Shown: positions 8,311-16,495, counted from the stretch's first letter. The stretch is 16,978 bases of DNA from Defluviitaleaceae bacterium (GCA_009787435.1 WRFW01000214.1:1-16978), one strand, 5' to 3'. A program made the numbers and translations. The notes: generated by a model not told the origin, from the letters alone.

Positions 8311-8823
8311 TTAAATCAAGTCTTTTGCTATTATCTCCAAATAATGAAAATATATACCACTTTTATTTACTATTAAATTTTTATTGAATTTTTCATATGG
8401 TATGCTCTTTTTTCCGCCTCTTTTGCTTTGCTCCCAAAAGGTTTTTAAACAATCAAATGGCAATATAAAGCATTGCTCATAAACAACAAAATTAACTAAT
8501 AAAAATGCATACCCTCTCTGGTTCACAAAATCTTTCATAAATTTTATTTGATGTTCGTGAACATTTTGCAAAGAAAAGCTTTTTTGGCTAGTTTCTTTTG
8601 CATCAAAACAAATTGGCACACCTTGCGCAACACCTATATAATCAACAGTGCTTTTTTTTTCAAAATAAGCTTTTGTTATTATTTTAGTGTTTTTTTCAAA
8701 AGATACAGGTGTAATAGGTGTTGGTATTTTTTGAATTATTGCTAAATTTTTTTCTCTATAAAGCTCATTAGTTAAGTTTATAATTTCTTCAAAGCTACTT
8801 CCCCGAAGCCCTCTATTTCTCAT
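8311..8823 (-). CDS. recU: RecU Holliday junction resolvase
   Basis: 170 residues; Bacillus RecU is about 206, the difference being the disordered N-terminal lead. NRGLRGSSFEEIINLTNELY (3-22) matches the NRGM..E..IN.TN..Y start of the core; KIPTPI, KAYFEKKSTVDYIGVAQGVPICFDAKET (51-78) carries the catalytic acidic residues and Lys (Asp61, Asp74, Lys76; Bacillus has D-E-K, so Asp replaces Glu), and SFSLQNVHEHQIKFMKD is the conserved DNA-contact block. RecU cuts four-way DNA junctions in recombination with RuvAB and is usually next to ponA, which is not here. No ribosome site precedes the ATG; the sequence GATAAT lies five bases upstream, so the mRNA could be leaderless, though no matching -35 is present. 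Confidence 0.92.
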   Translation of the reverse strand: MRNRGLRGSSFEEIINLTNELYREKNLAIIQKIPTPITPVSFEKNTKIITKAYFEKKSTVDYIGVAQGVPICFDAKETSQKSFSLQNVHEHQIKFMKDFVNQRGYAFLLVNFVVYEQCFILPFDCLKTFWEQSKRGGKKSIPYEKFNKNLIVNKSGIYFHYLEIIAKDLI

Positions 8824-8886
8824 ATTTTATTATCAAAAACCAAGCTTTGGCTATGATTATATATATATAATTGTCAATCATATTAG

Positions 8887-9612
8887 TTATTTTCCAATCA
8901 AAGGTATACCGCATAGTTTTTCTTCGTGCCAAAAGCCAAAAAAATCTTTATAAATAGCTATCAAAGCGTTATTTGAAGTAACTTCAATAATCTTTTTTTC
9001 TAATCTATGCACTTCTTCGTAAATAAGAGCTACATAAATAGAAACATTTTCATTATAATCGGTGTTAACTATCGTATAGCCTAAGTTTAATATTTCATAT
9101 TCAACTTTCCCTAAAAGGCTATAGTCGATTTTAATATTAACTAGGCTATATAACTCTTTCGTTATAATTCCAGCTGCTATCGTACTTTGTTTAGCACAAG
9201 TTCCATAAGCACGAACTAATCCGCCGGTTCCTAAAAGAGTTCCACCATAATATCTAGTAACTACTATACAAATATTTAAGAGGTCTTCACCTTTTAAATA
9301 ATTTAATATTGGCAAGCCTGCAGTGCCACTTGGCTCACCATCATCTGTTTGCCGCTCTATTAATATTCCTTTATTTTGTGAGCTTAAAGGTGTGTTAAAT
9401 TCATTTTTATTTAACTTATCTTCCTTTTGTGTTTCATAAACTCTATAAGCAAAAACATTATGAGTAGCTTCTTTATGAATTTGCCTAACTTCAGCAATAA
9501 AAAGTTCTGCTTCTTCCCTGCTTCTCACTGGTTTTGCATTGCCAATAAATTTAGATTTTTTTTCTATAGTTTCTGCAATCTCATGTTTAAAAATTGTTTT
9601 ATATTTATTCAT
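8887..9612 (-). CDS. YigZ/IMPACT family protein
   Basis: 241 residues, some 25 longer than usual. The N-terminal UPF0029/Impact domain includes IEKKSKFIG (16-24), the block HKEATHNVFAYR (46-57), the signature DDGEPSGTAGLPIL (90-103) and VTRYYGGTLLGTGGLVRAYG (118-137); a ferredoxin-like C-terminal domain follows. The family is related to eukaryotic IMPACT, a regulator of the Gcn2 kinase; the bacterial role is unclear, with RNA or nucleotide binding proposed. An insertion at about 60-85 (ETQKEDKLNKNEFNTPLSSQNKGI), rich in Lys and Asn, extends the loop before the signature. It lies 49 bases after the GNAT gene. The ribosome site is not clear. Confidence 0.92.
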   Translation of the reverse strand: MNKYKTIFKHEIAETIEKKSKFIGNAKPVRSREEAELFIAEVRQIHKEATHNVFAYRVYETQKEDKLNKNEFNTPLSSQNKGILIERQTDDGEPSGTAGLPILNYLKGEDLLNICIVVTRYYGGTLLGTGGLVRAYGTCAKQSTIAAGIITKELYSLVNIKIDYSLLGKVEYEILNLGYTIVNTDYNENVSIYVALIYEEVHRLEKKIIEVTSNNALIAIYKDFFGFWHEEKLCGIPLIGK

Positions 9613-9661
9613 AAATTTTTAAATACTCTTAAATTACCCCTCTAGTCAATATTTTTAAATA

Positions 9662-10081
9662 CTAATCAATTTTTTGATTAACGAACAAATACATTCCATG
9701 GTTATTAGGCTCTGTTAGCGAAAAACCAAATTCTTTATAAAGACTAACACCTCGTAAGCTAGCAATTAAACTAACATATGAATTAGGCGAAGCATTTTTT
9801 TCTAAAAAAGCCATACACTCTTTCATTATAGCTTTCCCTAACCCATTTCCTTGGAAGTCTGGGTGAACTGCAACATCTGTAATTTGAAATGTAGTAGCAC
9901 CATCGCCAACTACACGCCCCATAGCAATAAGGTTTTCTCTATCTCTAAAAGTTACCATAAAGTTAGAATTTGAAAGTCCAATTTTAGAGCCCTCTAAATC
10001 TCTCGGAGAAAGCCCTGCTGAAATTCTTAAATTAACAAATTCTTCAGCAGTAGGCAATTCAAAAGCCATTTTAAAATTCAT
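9662..10081 (-). CDS. Small GNAT family N-acetyltransferase
   Basis: 139 residues, one GNAT fold. FQITDVAVHPDFQGNGLGKAIMKECMAFL (65-93) is the acetyl-CoA binding strand and loop with a full Q-x-x-G-x-G motif (Gln78-Gly83), and LYKEFGFSLTE near the C-terminus is the closing Y..FGF element. The opening FELPTAEEFVNLRISAGLSPRDLEGSKIGLSNSNF is typical of a common Firmicute subfamily of unknown substrate. Ribosome site GAGG 6 bases before the ATG, 19 bases after the stop of the CDF transporter gene, so the two are probably cotranscribed. Confidence 0.9.
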   Translation of the reverse strand: MNFKMAFELPTAEEFVNLRISAGLSPRDLEGSKIGLSNSNFMVTFRDRENLIAMGRVVGDGATTFQITDVAVHPDFQGNGLGKAIMKECMAFLEKNASPNSYVSLIASLRGVSLYKEFGFSLTEPNNHGMYLFVNQKID

Positions 10082-10100
10082 TTTTTACCTCATTTATTTT

Positions 10101-11180
10101 CTATTCATGGTATTTATATTCTACTTCTATTACAGGTGAAAAACCTTTATCTTTAATTAACATCTCTATGCTTTTTCTTAGTAGTTCTTCTTTTGTTTTT
10201 TCATAATTATGTGGAAAAGAAAGTTCAAATATAACTTCAAAAACTTCCGAGCTATAATTCATTTTAAAATCATGGGCTTCAACACTGCTTTCAACGAAGT
10301 TTAAGTATGTTATTATTTTTTCTTTAATATCTTTCAATAAAAAATCGTTTGTTTGAGGGTCTATGTGAATTGTTAAATCTATGTTTAAATTTTTTTTAAC
10401 TTCTCTTTCTAGAGTGTCAACTACTTCATGAGCTTCAACTAAAGTAAGCGTTTCATCCATTTCAACGTGTAAAGTGCCCATTTTTTTGCTTCCATAACTA
10501 TGAAGTATAAGGTCGTGTGTGCTTAAAATTTTTTCCTCTTTTTCTACTATAAATTTAATTTGTTTAACTAACTCTGGGTCTAACTGCTCACCTAAAATTT
10601 TTGAAACAACACCTTTTGCTAAAGAATAGCCGTTATAAACTATAAATATAGAGATTAAAGCACCTAAAAAACCGTCAAGATGAGGAAAAAAAATAGCAAG
10701 AATAGTTGCCGAAGTTATAAACACATCTCCTAGGCTATCTTTAGAAAGTGCTATTAAGGGACCTGTTCCTATTTTTTTATAAAAAAAGTATAAAAATAGC
10801 TTAACTAAGTTTGATAAAAGCAAAATTGCTAAAATTCCTAAGTTAAATTCTATATTGTTTTCGTTAAAGATTGCACCTATAGAGCTTCGGAAAAATTCAA
10901 AGCCAACAAATATTATAGCAGCTGATATTATAAAAGTTACTAAATATTCTGCCCTGCCATGCCCAAAAGGGTGTTCTTTATCTGCTGGTTTTTTTGATAT
11001 TTTAATGCCATATAAAACAACAAAATTAGATAACAAATCACTAAGATTATTAATAGAATCTGCAATTATTGCTATAGAATTTAAAAAAAGCCCAATAAAG
11101 AGCTTTGCAATAAATAAGAGAAAATTTGCGGCAGCCCCTAAGACTACCGCACCTGTTGATGAAAAATTAATTTTCTTCAT
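10101..11180 (-). CDS. CDF-family cation exporter, MntE-like (probable Mn2+ efflux)
   Basis: 359 residues with six membrane helices (about residues 8-200) and a cytoplasmic ferredoxin-like C-terminal domain, the plan of cation diffusion facilitators, which export divalent metals as proton-coupled dimers. The transport site can be read: TM2 has ADSINNLSD (Asn44 and Asp48) and TM5 has SKDSLGD (Asp148 and Asp152). An Asn-Asp-Asp-Asp site is the mark of manganese exporters such as streptococcal MntE, unlike the His-Asp-His-Asp site of zinc exporters. HPFGHGRAEY (70-79) is the family loop after TM2. The C-terminal domain is longer than in MntE, with an added part after residue 285. It starts 12 bases after the Bax-inhibitor gene stop, with a weak ribosome site, suggesting one operon. 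Metal specificity is inference from the site residues. Confidence 0.88.
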   Translation of the reverse strand: MKKINFSSTGAVVLGAAANFLLFIAKLFIGLFLNSIAIIADSINNLSDLLSNFVVLYGIKISKKPADKEHPFGHGRAEYLVTFIISAAIIFVGFEFFRSSIGAIFNENNIEFNLGILAILLLSNLVKLFLYFFYKKIGTGPLIALSKDSLGDVFITSATILAIFFPHLDGFLGALISIFIVYNGYSLAKGVVSKILGEQLDPELVKQIKFIVEKEEKILSTHDLILHSYGSKKMGTLHVEMDETLTLVEAHEVVDTLEREVKKNLNIDLTIHIDPQTNDFLLKDIKEKIITYLNFVESSVEAHDFKMNYSSEVFEVIFELSFPHNYEKTKEELLRKSIEMLIKDKGFSPVIEVEYKYHE

Positions 11181-11192
11181 TTTTAAATTCTC

Positions 11193-11921
11193 TTAGTCTC
11201 TTCTAGCTAAAAGGCTAAGAATAAATCTAAATAAGTTTATAAAGTTTATATATAAGCCTAACGCTGCAAATATTGCTAAGTTTTCAGAAGCACGAGAAGC
11301 TTCCCCATCTCTTCCTATAGTTTCAGCATAATATAATTTTATACGCTGTGAATCCCAAGCAGTTAAACCTAAGAAAATAAATACACCTGCAATAGATATA
11401 ACAAAATCTAACATAGAATTAGCTAAAAATATATTAACTACCATTGCAATTATAAGTCCTATAAGAGCTGCAAAAAGAAGGCTTCCCATGCTAGTTAAAT
11501 CTTTTTTCGTAACTATGCCATAAACAGCCATTATGCCAAAAGTTGCAGAAGTTATTAAAAATGCAGCACCAATCATTGAAAGTTCAAAAAATACTGGCAA
11601 CATTGAAAAGCTAAGCCCAATTGCCATAGCATACCCAACATAGACAGCTTTAACAACAGCTGGATTCATAGTATCTATTTTATTTCTAGCCATAAATGAA
11701 AATATTATAATAACTACAGCAGCAACTAAAAGTATAGGTTGGGAAAGTGCTATAAAATTTGCAAAAGCGGGGTTTATTGCCGCACCAAAAAGAAAAAATA
11801 TACTAGTTAATGCTGTTATCAAAATCCCTAAAAACGTCCATCCAAAAACCTTAGTTATGTAGGCATTTAAGCCTTGTCTCTCAACTTCATAACCACCTAC
11901 TAATATTCTTTCATCATGCAT
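11193..11921 (-). CDS. Bax inhibitor-1/YccA family membrane protein
   Basis: 242 residues with seven predicted membrane helices. The features are the start block NAYITKVFGWTFLGILITALTSIFFLF, the central ALIGLIIAMVVNIFLANSMLDFVISIAGVFIFLGLTAWDSQRIK, and the end block LAIFAALGLYINFINLFRFILSLLARRD, typical of the Bax1-I family. The Bacillus homologue YetJ is a pH-sensitive calcium leak channel, and other bacterial members interact with FtsH, whose gene lies immediately upstream here. AGGAGG stands 9 bases before the ATG. The 69-base gap to ftsH shows no convincing promoter or terminator, so the gene may be read through from ftsH. Confidence 0.92.
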   Translation of the reverse strand: MHDERILVGGYEVERQGLNAYITKVFGWTFLGILITALTSIFFLFGAAINPAFANFIALSQPILLVAAVVIIIFSFMARNKIDTMNPAVVKAVYVGYAMAIGLSFSMLPVFFELSMIGAAFLITSATFGIMAVYGIVTKKDLTSMGSLLFAALIGLIIAMVVNIFLANSMLDFVISIAGVFIFLGLTAWDSQRIKLYYAETIGRDGEASRASENLAIFAALGLYINFINLFRFILSLLARRD

Positions 11922-11990
11922 ATTTATATGCCTCCTATTTTTTAAGTTTTATTTTTAAATATTTTTATCGGAAATATCGTGTAAAATTTT

Positions 11991-14021
11991 TTAAACTATG
12001 GCAGGTTCTAATTTATTTTTTTCTTGGAAGTTTACATATTTACCTAAAATATCCATAAATTCTTCGCCCGTTATAGTTTCTTTTTCTATTAAAAATTCTG
12101 AAATATCATGAAGTGCTTTCAAATTTTCTTTTAAAAGCCCTTTAACTTTTTTGTGGCAATCTTCTATTATTCTTTGAACTTCTTTATCTATTTCAGAGCC
12201 TGTAACATCTGAAACATTTAAAACTGCTCTTCCGTCTAAATATCTATTTTCAATGCTTTCAGCACCCATCATCCCAAATTTTTCACTCATACCATATTGG
12301 GTAACCATAGAGCGTGCCATTTTTGTAGCTCTTTCTATATCATTACTAGCCCCAGTAGTTTGGGTTTCAAATACTACTTCTTCTGCTGCTCTTCCTCCTA
12401 ATAAAGTAGTTATTTGCGTTATCATTTCACTTTTTTCCATTAAAAATTTATCTTCTTCTGGCATTTGCATAACATAGCCTAAAGAACCCATAGTTCTAGG
12501 CACTATCGTAATTTTTTGAACAGGCTGTGAATTTTTTTGCAAAGCTGCTGCCAATGCGTGCCCAATCTCATGAAATGCAACTAATTTCTTTTCTTTTGGC
12601 GAGAGAATTCTATCTTTTTTCTCTTTACCAGCAATAACTACTTCAACAGCCTCAAAAAGGTCTTCTTGCATAACTTCTGAGCGACCAAGGCGAACGGCTC
12701 TTAAAGCGGCTTCATTTATCATATTTGCCAAATCTGCCCCAGCTGCTCCGCTAGTTGCAAGTGCAATTTTTTTCAAATCAACATCTGAACCCATTTTTAC
12801 TTTTTTAGCGTGCACATTTAATATAGACTCTCTTCCTGGTAAGTCTGGTTTTTCAACTATTATTCTTCTATCAAAACGCCCTGGGCGAAGAAGTGCTTTA
12901 TCTAAAATTTCTGGTCTATTAGTTGCAGCCATTACCATTATAGCTTTCGAAGTATCAAACCCATCCATTTCTGCCAAAAGCTGATTGAGAGTTTGCTCTC
13001 TTTCATCATTTCCGCCCATTTTTGTGTCTCTACTTTTTCCGATTGCGTCTATCTCATCTATAAAAATTATACAAGGCGAGTGTGCATGTGCTTGTTTAAA
13101 TAAATCACGAACACGGCTAGCACCAACACCAACGTACATTTCTATAAATTCAGAGCCACTTAGTGAAAAAAATGTAACATTTGCTTCCCCTGCAACTGCT
13201 TTAGCTAGCAAAGTTTTACCAGTTCCGGGAGGGCCCACTAATAAAGCACCTTTGGGCTGTTTTGCTCCAATTTCTTTATATTTCTCTGGGCTGTGTAAAA
13301 AGTCTACAATTTCTTTTAAACTTTCTTTAGCTTCTTCTTGCCCTGCAACATCTTCAAAGGTAATACCCGTTTTCTTTTCCATATCATACATTTTAGCGTT
13401 TGATTTTCCAAAATTCATGAAACCACCGCCCATTCCTTTAGCAGCTCTTCTCATTATTAAAGAAAATACAAGATAAAGTATAAGAAGCGGCATAACCCAA
13501 GATAATATAATATTTAAAATTATGTTGTTTTCAACTATAGGTGAATTATAACTTACACCGGCAGCTTCTAAACGCTCAACTAAATTTGGGTCATTTAAAT
13601 TTCCAGTATATAAAACACGGGTCGGTCTTAATTCGCCTTGGAAGTTTGCATTTGTTAAAATATTATTTCTTGCTTGCTCTAAGAGGGTCGTGGCTTCGGC
13701 TGGTTCTAATTCACCAGTTTCTAAGCTTCCAGATATATCTCCATATTCTAAGTTTGTTCCAGATAATATCTCAACTGTTTTTATTGCAGTTTCTGAATCT
13801 AAATCTTCTCTTAAATGTATGTGAATTCTAGCGGGCATTATTTCTACACTTTCAACACTGCCAGCTTCAAGAAGTGCTAAAAATTGATTGTATCCAATGT
13901 TGTGCATAGTTCTAGCGGGGGCTGATTGCATGAAAAGATGAAATACACTAGTTATTATTAAACCTGCCACCACTAAGTGGAAAACATTAAAACCTTTATT
14001 AGGCTCTTTATTATTTTTCAA
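11991..14021 (-). CDS. ftsH: FtsH, membrane-bound ATP-dependent zinc metalloprotease
   Basis: 676 residues. Two membrane helices (about 12-31 and 166-190) flank an external domain; then the AAA+ module with Walker A GPPGTGKT (263-270), pore loop FIEMYVGVG, Walker B IIFIDE (318-323) and second region of homology TNRPEILDKALLRPGRFDR (367-385); and the M41 peptidase with HEIGH (484-488) plus a third ligand Asp561 in TGASNDIE. FtsH degrades misfolded membrane proteins and selected regulators. Oddities: the external loop is about 135 residues, against about 85 in Bacillus, with extra sequence near 75-124; and HEIGH replaces the near-universal HEAGH. Translation starts at TTG (14021-14019) with AAGGAGG five bases upstream; a perfect sigma-A promoter lies ahead. 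Confidence 0.98.
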   Translation of the reverse strand: MKNNKEPNKGFNVFHLVVAGLIITSVFHLFMQSAPARTMHNIGYNQFLALLEAGSVESVEIMPARIHIHLREDLDSETAIKTVEILSGTNLEYGDISGSLETGELEPAEATTLLEQARNNILTNANFQGELRPTRVLYTGNLNDPNLVERLEAAGVSYNSPIVENNIILNIILSWVMPLLILYLVFSLIMRRAAKGMGGGFMNFGKSNAKMYDMEKKTGITFEDVAGQEEAKESLKEIVDFLHSPEKYKEIGAKQPKGALLVGPPGTGKTLLAKAVAGEANVTFFSLSGSEFIEMYVGVGASRVRDLFKQAHAHSPCIIFIDEIDAIGKSRDTKMGGNDEREQTLNQLLAEMDGFDTSKAIMVMAATNRPEILDKALLRPGRFDRRIIVEKPDLPGRESILNVHAKKVKMGSDVDLKKIALATSGAAGADLANMINEAALRAVRLGRSEVMQEDLFEAVEVVIAGKEKKDRILSPKEKKLVAFHEIGHALAAALQKNSQPVQKITIVPRTMGSLGYVMQMPEEDKFLMEKSEMITQITTLLGGRAAEEVVFETQTTGASNDIERATKMARSMVTQYGMSEKFGMMGAESIENRYLDGRAVLNVSDVTGSEIDKEVQRIIEDCHKKVKGLLKENLKALHDISEFLIEKETITGEEFMDILGKYVNFQEKNKLEPAIV

Positions 14022-14082
14022 TATTACCTCCTTAGTTTATATTAGGCTTAAACCGCTCTTAAACAATAAAACCTACTATGAA

Positions 14083-14111
14083 ATTATACATTAAATTTTG
14101 CTAAATGTCAA
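14083..14111 (-). promoter_or_regulatory. Consensus sigma-A promoter of ftsH
   Basis: On the - strand TTGACA (14111-14106), exactly 17 bases, TATAAT (14088-14083): both hexamers perfect. Transcription should begin near 14076, giving a leader of about 55 bases with AAGGAGG at 14033-14027. Confidence 0.9.
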
Positions 14112-14119
14112 ACTTTTTA

Positions 14120-14148
14120 TTGAAATTTATTTTAAAATTTGCTATAAT
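14120..14148 (+). promoter_or_regulatory. Extended -10 sigma-A promoter of the A24 peptidase gene
   Basis: TTGAAA (14120-14125), 17 bases, TATAAT (14143-14148) with the extended -10 TG at 14140-14141. The predicted transcription start, 5-7 bases downstream, coincides with the ATG at 14155, so the mRNA is predicted to be leaderless. Its -35 is 8 bases from the -35 of the divergent ftsH promoter. Confidence 0.85.
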
Positions 14149-14154
14149 TTAAGC

Positions 14155-14634
14155 ATGGCAAATATTTTTAAAATTCTTTTTATCTTAACACTTTTATTAA
14201 CAGTAATTAGCTACATAGACTTAAAAACTAAAACTATTCCAAATTTTTTAAATATTTCAGTTGCTATTCTTGGCATAATTTATGTTTTTTTATTAGAAAA
14301 CAATTCATGGCAAAATGCTATTTTAGCTTCTATAGCAGGCACAGCCCCTCTATTTATTATAGACAAATTAACTATAATTATAGCAAAGAAAGAGGGTTTT
14401 GGATATGGAGATATGAAACTTATGCTTTCTTTAGGATTTTTCATGAACTGGATTCAAGCATTTTTTTCTTTATTTTTTGCAATAATTTTAGCTTCATTTT
14501 TTGCGATATTTTTAATTTACAAAAGGACTAAATCAAAAATGCCCAATAAATATGAATATATGCCTTTTGCACCATTTTTATGTGCAGGTTTTTTGCTAGC
14601 TTATTTAGGTGTTTATAATTTTTTGCTCTATTAA
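14155..14634 (+). CDS. A24-family prepilin peptidase (leaderless, peptidase domain only)
   Basis: 159 residues with about five or six membrane helices. The two catalytic Asp of A24 aspartic peptidases are visible: Asp22 in VISYIDLKTKTIPN and Asp86 in the GxGD motif GFGYGDMKLM. The N-terminal methyltransferase part of PilD-type enzymes is absent, as in CpaA/TadV-like members. Such enzymes cut the leader of type IV pilin-like or archaellin-like proteins; no pilus genes are in the window, so the substrate is elsewhere. The frame is open from an earlier ATG at 14098, but that would lie upstream of the promoter; with TATAAT ending at 14148 the start must be 14155. No ribosome site exists. The last 30 bases overlap the convergent kinase-like gene. 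Confidence 0.88.
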   Translation: MANIFKILFILTLLLTVISYIDLKTKTIPNFLNISVAILGIIYVFLLENNSWQNAILASIAGTAPLFIIDKLTIIIAKKEGFGYGDMKLMLSLGFFMNWIQAFFSLFFAIILASFFAIFLIYKRTKSKMPNKYEYMPFAPFLCAGFLLAYLGVYNFLLY

Positions 14635-15123
14635 AAATTCACAAAGTTTACTATGTATATCATATGTAGATTTCAAAGCGTTTATTTTATATAAATTCCT
14701 GCTATTTAAAAATTCTTTTTCATATCCATTTTTAAATATTGAAAGCCCCTCTCTAGTCTCATATTTATCCGGATTTTTACCTCTTATTTTTATACGCTCT
14801 AATGAACTATCTATATCTAATTCTAAAAAAAATATAACATTTGGCTCTGGCAAAATTTTGAATATATAGTCTACAAAAAAGTTTTTTATTTGTTTATACT
14901 CTAAATAAATTTTTATAGTATATAAATACCTATCTGCTATAACAACATCTGGTTTTGTAAATGCTGTTAAAATAGTAGAAAGCAAAAACCGCCTGCCAAT
15001 TATTTTTGCTTTTAAACCTCTTTTTTTTAAGTAGTCTCTCAAAAGCAATGATTGAGTAGTCTTGCCAGAGCCATCTAACCCCTCCAATGCTATTATAAAT
15101 TTTTTATTAAAAATGGTTAACAA
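14605..15123 (-). CDS. Thymidylate kinase-like P-loop protein (short, unusual start)
   Basis: Up to 172 residues; dTMP kinases have about 205-215. FIIALEGLDGSGKTTQSLLLRDYLKKRG (9-36) is the P-loop region, VIADRYLYT (61-69) the substrate-binding DRY motif, and FFLELDIDSSLERIKIRGKNPDKYET (98-123) the strand and lid region. dTMP kinase makes dTDP from dTMP. The REPGG motif that normally follows the second strand is missing (here IIGRRFLLST), so substrate specificity may differ; it could be another member of the thymidylate-kinase superfamily. The only common start codon is TTG 15123-15121, but AAAGGAG (15130-15124) abuts it with no spacing; ATT at 15114-15112, nine bases away, would give MFNKKFIIALEGLDGSGKTT, a far better N-terminus. 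The gene follows the flavoprotein gene by 82 bases. Confidence 0.78.
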   Translation of the reverse strand: MLTIFNKKFIIALEGLDGSGKTTQSLLLRDYLKKRGLKAKIIGRRFLLSTILTAFTKPDVVIADRYLYTIKIYLEYKQIKNFFVDYIFKILPEPNVIFFLELDIDSSLERIKIRGKNPDKYETREGLSIFKNGYEKEFLNSRNLYKINALKSTYDIHSKLCEFLIEQKIINT

Positions 15124-15205
15124 CTCCTTTAATATATCTCATTTTAGCTAGTGTTTTTTAGGTTTTAAATCATTTATGAAAATATTTTAAAACTCCTTAA
15201 TAATT

Positions 15206-16390
15206 TCAATCGCTAGTTGCTGCTATTTTCCCAGTTACTAAAGCAGCTGTTATATTATAGCCACCTGTATAGCCATGAATATCTAATATTTCACCACAAA
15301 AATAGAGCCCTTTAATTAACTTAGATTCCATTGTAGAGGGGTTTATCTCTTTCACAGAAACGCCGCCACCTGTTATAAAAGACTTTTCTATGGGAAGCGT
15401 TCCATTTGCTGTAAAAGTGAACTTCTTTAATTTTTCTGCTATTTTTCTTGAGCTGTCTCCCTCTTCTATAATAAATTGCAAAAATCTTTCAGGTGCTAAA
15501 CTTTTAAGTGCATTTTGCGGCTTCTTATTAGTTTTATCCATAATTTTTTCTATTTTATTGGTTAACTCGTCTTCATTTAAATTTGGAAAAACATCTAATA
15601 CCATTGTAACTTTATCTATTTTTCTCTTTTTCATAATCTTCAAAACAAACTGGCTACAACGCAAAGCAGCAGGTCCTGAAATACCAAAATGAGTAAAAAC
15701 AACATCCATAACGTGGTTTGCGACAACCTTTTTTCCATCCATAACTTTAAGGCTAACATCTTTTAAACTAAGACCCATTAAAATTTTTTCTTTTATAAAT
15801 TTATCATTAGATTTTATTGGCACTTCTGTTGGAAAAATCTCTGTAATCGTGTGCCCTGCTTCTTCCGCCCAAATATAACCATCACCAGTAGAGCCCGTTT
15901 CTGGCACAGACTTGCCACCAACTGCAACTATTACCTTATTAGCACTTAAAATCTCCCCATTAATTAACAAAACACCTGTAACTTTACTATTTTCAAAAAT
16001 AATTTTATTTACCGGGCAATTTTTCTTTATTTCTACTCCCTTTTTTTCTATTAATCTAACTAAAGAATTAACTACATCATATGCACGGTTTGAAACAGGA
16101 AACATTCTGCCATTATCTTCTTCTTTCAATTTTATTCCTAAATTTTCAAAGAAATTTATAATATCTTCATTATCAAATTTGGAAAATGCACTATGTAAAA
16201 AACGCCCATTACCAGGTATATTTTTTATAAACTCTTCAATTGGTTTTCTATTTGTAACATTGCACCTGCCACCGCCAGAAATAGAAAGCTTTTTTCCTAG
16301 TTTTTCACCTTTTTCAAGCAATATAACTTTTCCTTTTTGGTGTGCAGCAGCCATTAACCCTGCAGTGCCCGCACCTATTATTATAGTCAT
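15206..16390 (-). CDS. HI0933/YhiN-family FAD-dependent flavoprotein
   Basis: 394 residues, normal for the family. The N-terminus MTIIIGAGTAGLMAAAHQKGKVILLEK is the FAD-binding Rossmann motif; LGKKLSISGGGRCNVTN (31-47) is the strongly conserved family block; VIVAVGGKSVPETGSTGDGY follows, and the C-terminus has ITGGGVSVKEINPSTMESKLIKGLYFCGEILDIHGYTGGYNITAALVTG. These soluble NAD(P)/FAD proteins are widespread; the clostridial member BaiN reduces bile-acid intermediates, but most have no proven substrate and this should not be assumed. ATG with AAGGAC six bases upstream. It is probably the first gene of a pair with the kinase-like gene. No strong promoter was identified in the 105 bases between it and the upstream terminator. 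Confidence 0.9.
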   Translation of the reverse strand: MTIIIGAGTAGLMAAAHQKGKVILLEKGEKLGKKLSISGGGRCNVTNRKPIEEFIKNIPGNGRFLHSAFSKFDNEDIINFFENLGIKLKEEDNGRMFPVSNRAYDVVNSLVRLIEKKGVEIKKNCPVNKIIFENSKVTGVLLINGEILSANKVIVAVGGKSVPETGSTGDGYIWAEEAGHTITEIFPTEVPIKSNDKFIKEKILMGLSLKDVSLKVMDGKKVVANHVMDVVFTHFGISGPAALRCSQFVLKIMKKRKIDKVTMVLDVFPNLNEDELTNKIEKIMDKTNKKPQNALKSLAPERFLQFIIEEGDSSRKIAEKLKKFTFTANGTLPIEKSFITGGGVSVKEINPSTMESKLIKGLYFCGEILDIHGYTGGYNITAALVTGKIAATSD

Positions 16391-16495
16391 TTTTGTCCTT
16401 TTTAAGCAGCTGTATATATTTAAAAAAAATTTTCGTTAAATATTCTTTCTAAAATTTCTCCTTTGCTGCCAACTTTTAGTTCTTAAAATACACAT

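Noticed and set aside
8856..8877. TTGACA and TATAAT on the - strand as a recU promoter
   Set aside because: The two boxes are only 10 bases apart, too close for sigma-A; no other pair with 16-18 base spacing was found.
12985..13476. 163-codon open frame on the + strand
   Set aside because: It lies wholly antisense to the conserved AAA+ part of ftsH, has no family features or ribosome site, and is a shadow of the coding strand.
14098..14154. N-terminal extension of the A24 peptidase from the ATG at 14098
   Set aside because: The promoter -35 and -10 lie inside this stretch, so transcripts from it cannot contain the upstream ATG.
15140..15142. ATG on the - strand as start of the kinase-like gene
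   Set aside because: It is out of frame and encodes only 11 residues (MRYIKGVVNHF) before a stop; at most a short overlapping leader.
15912..16439. 175-codon open frame on the + strand
   Set aside because: Antisense to the conserved FAD-binding part of the flavoprotein gene; rich in Pro and Ser as expected of a shadow, with no recognisable domain.
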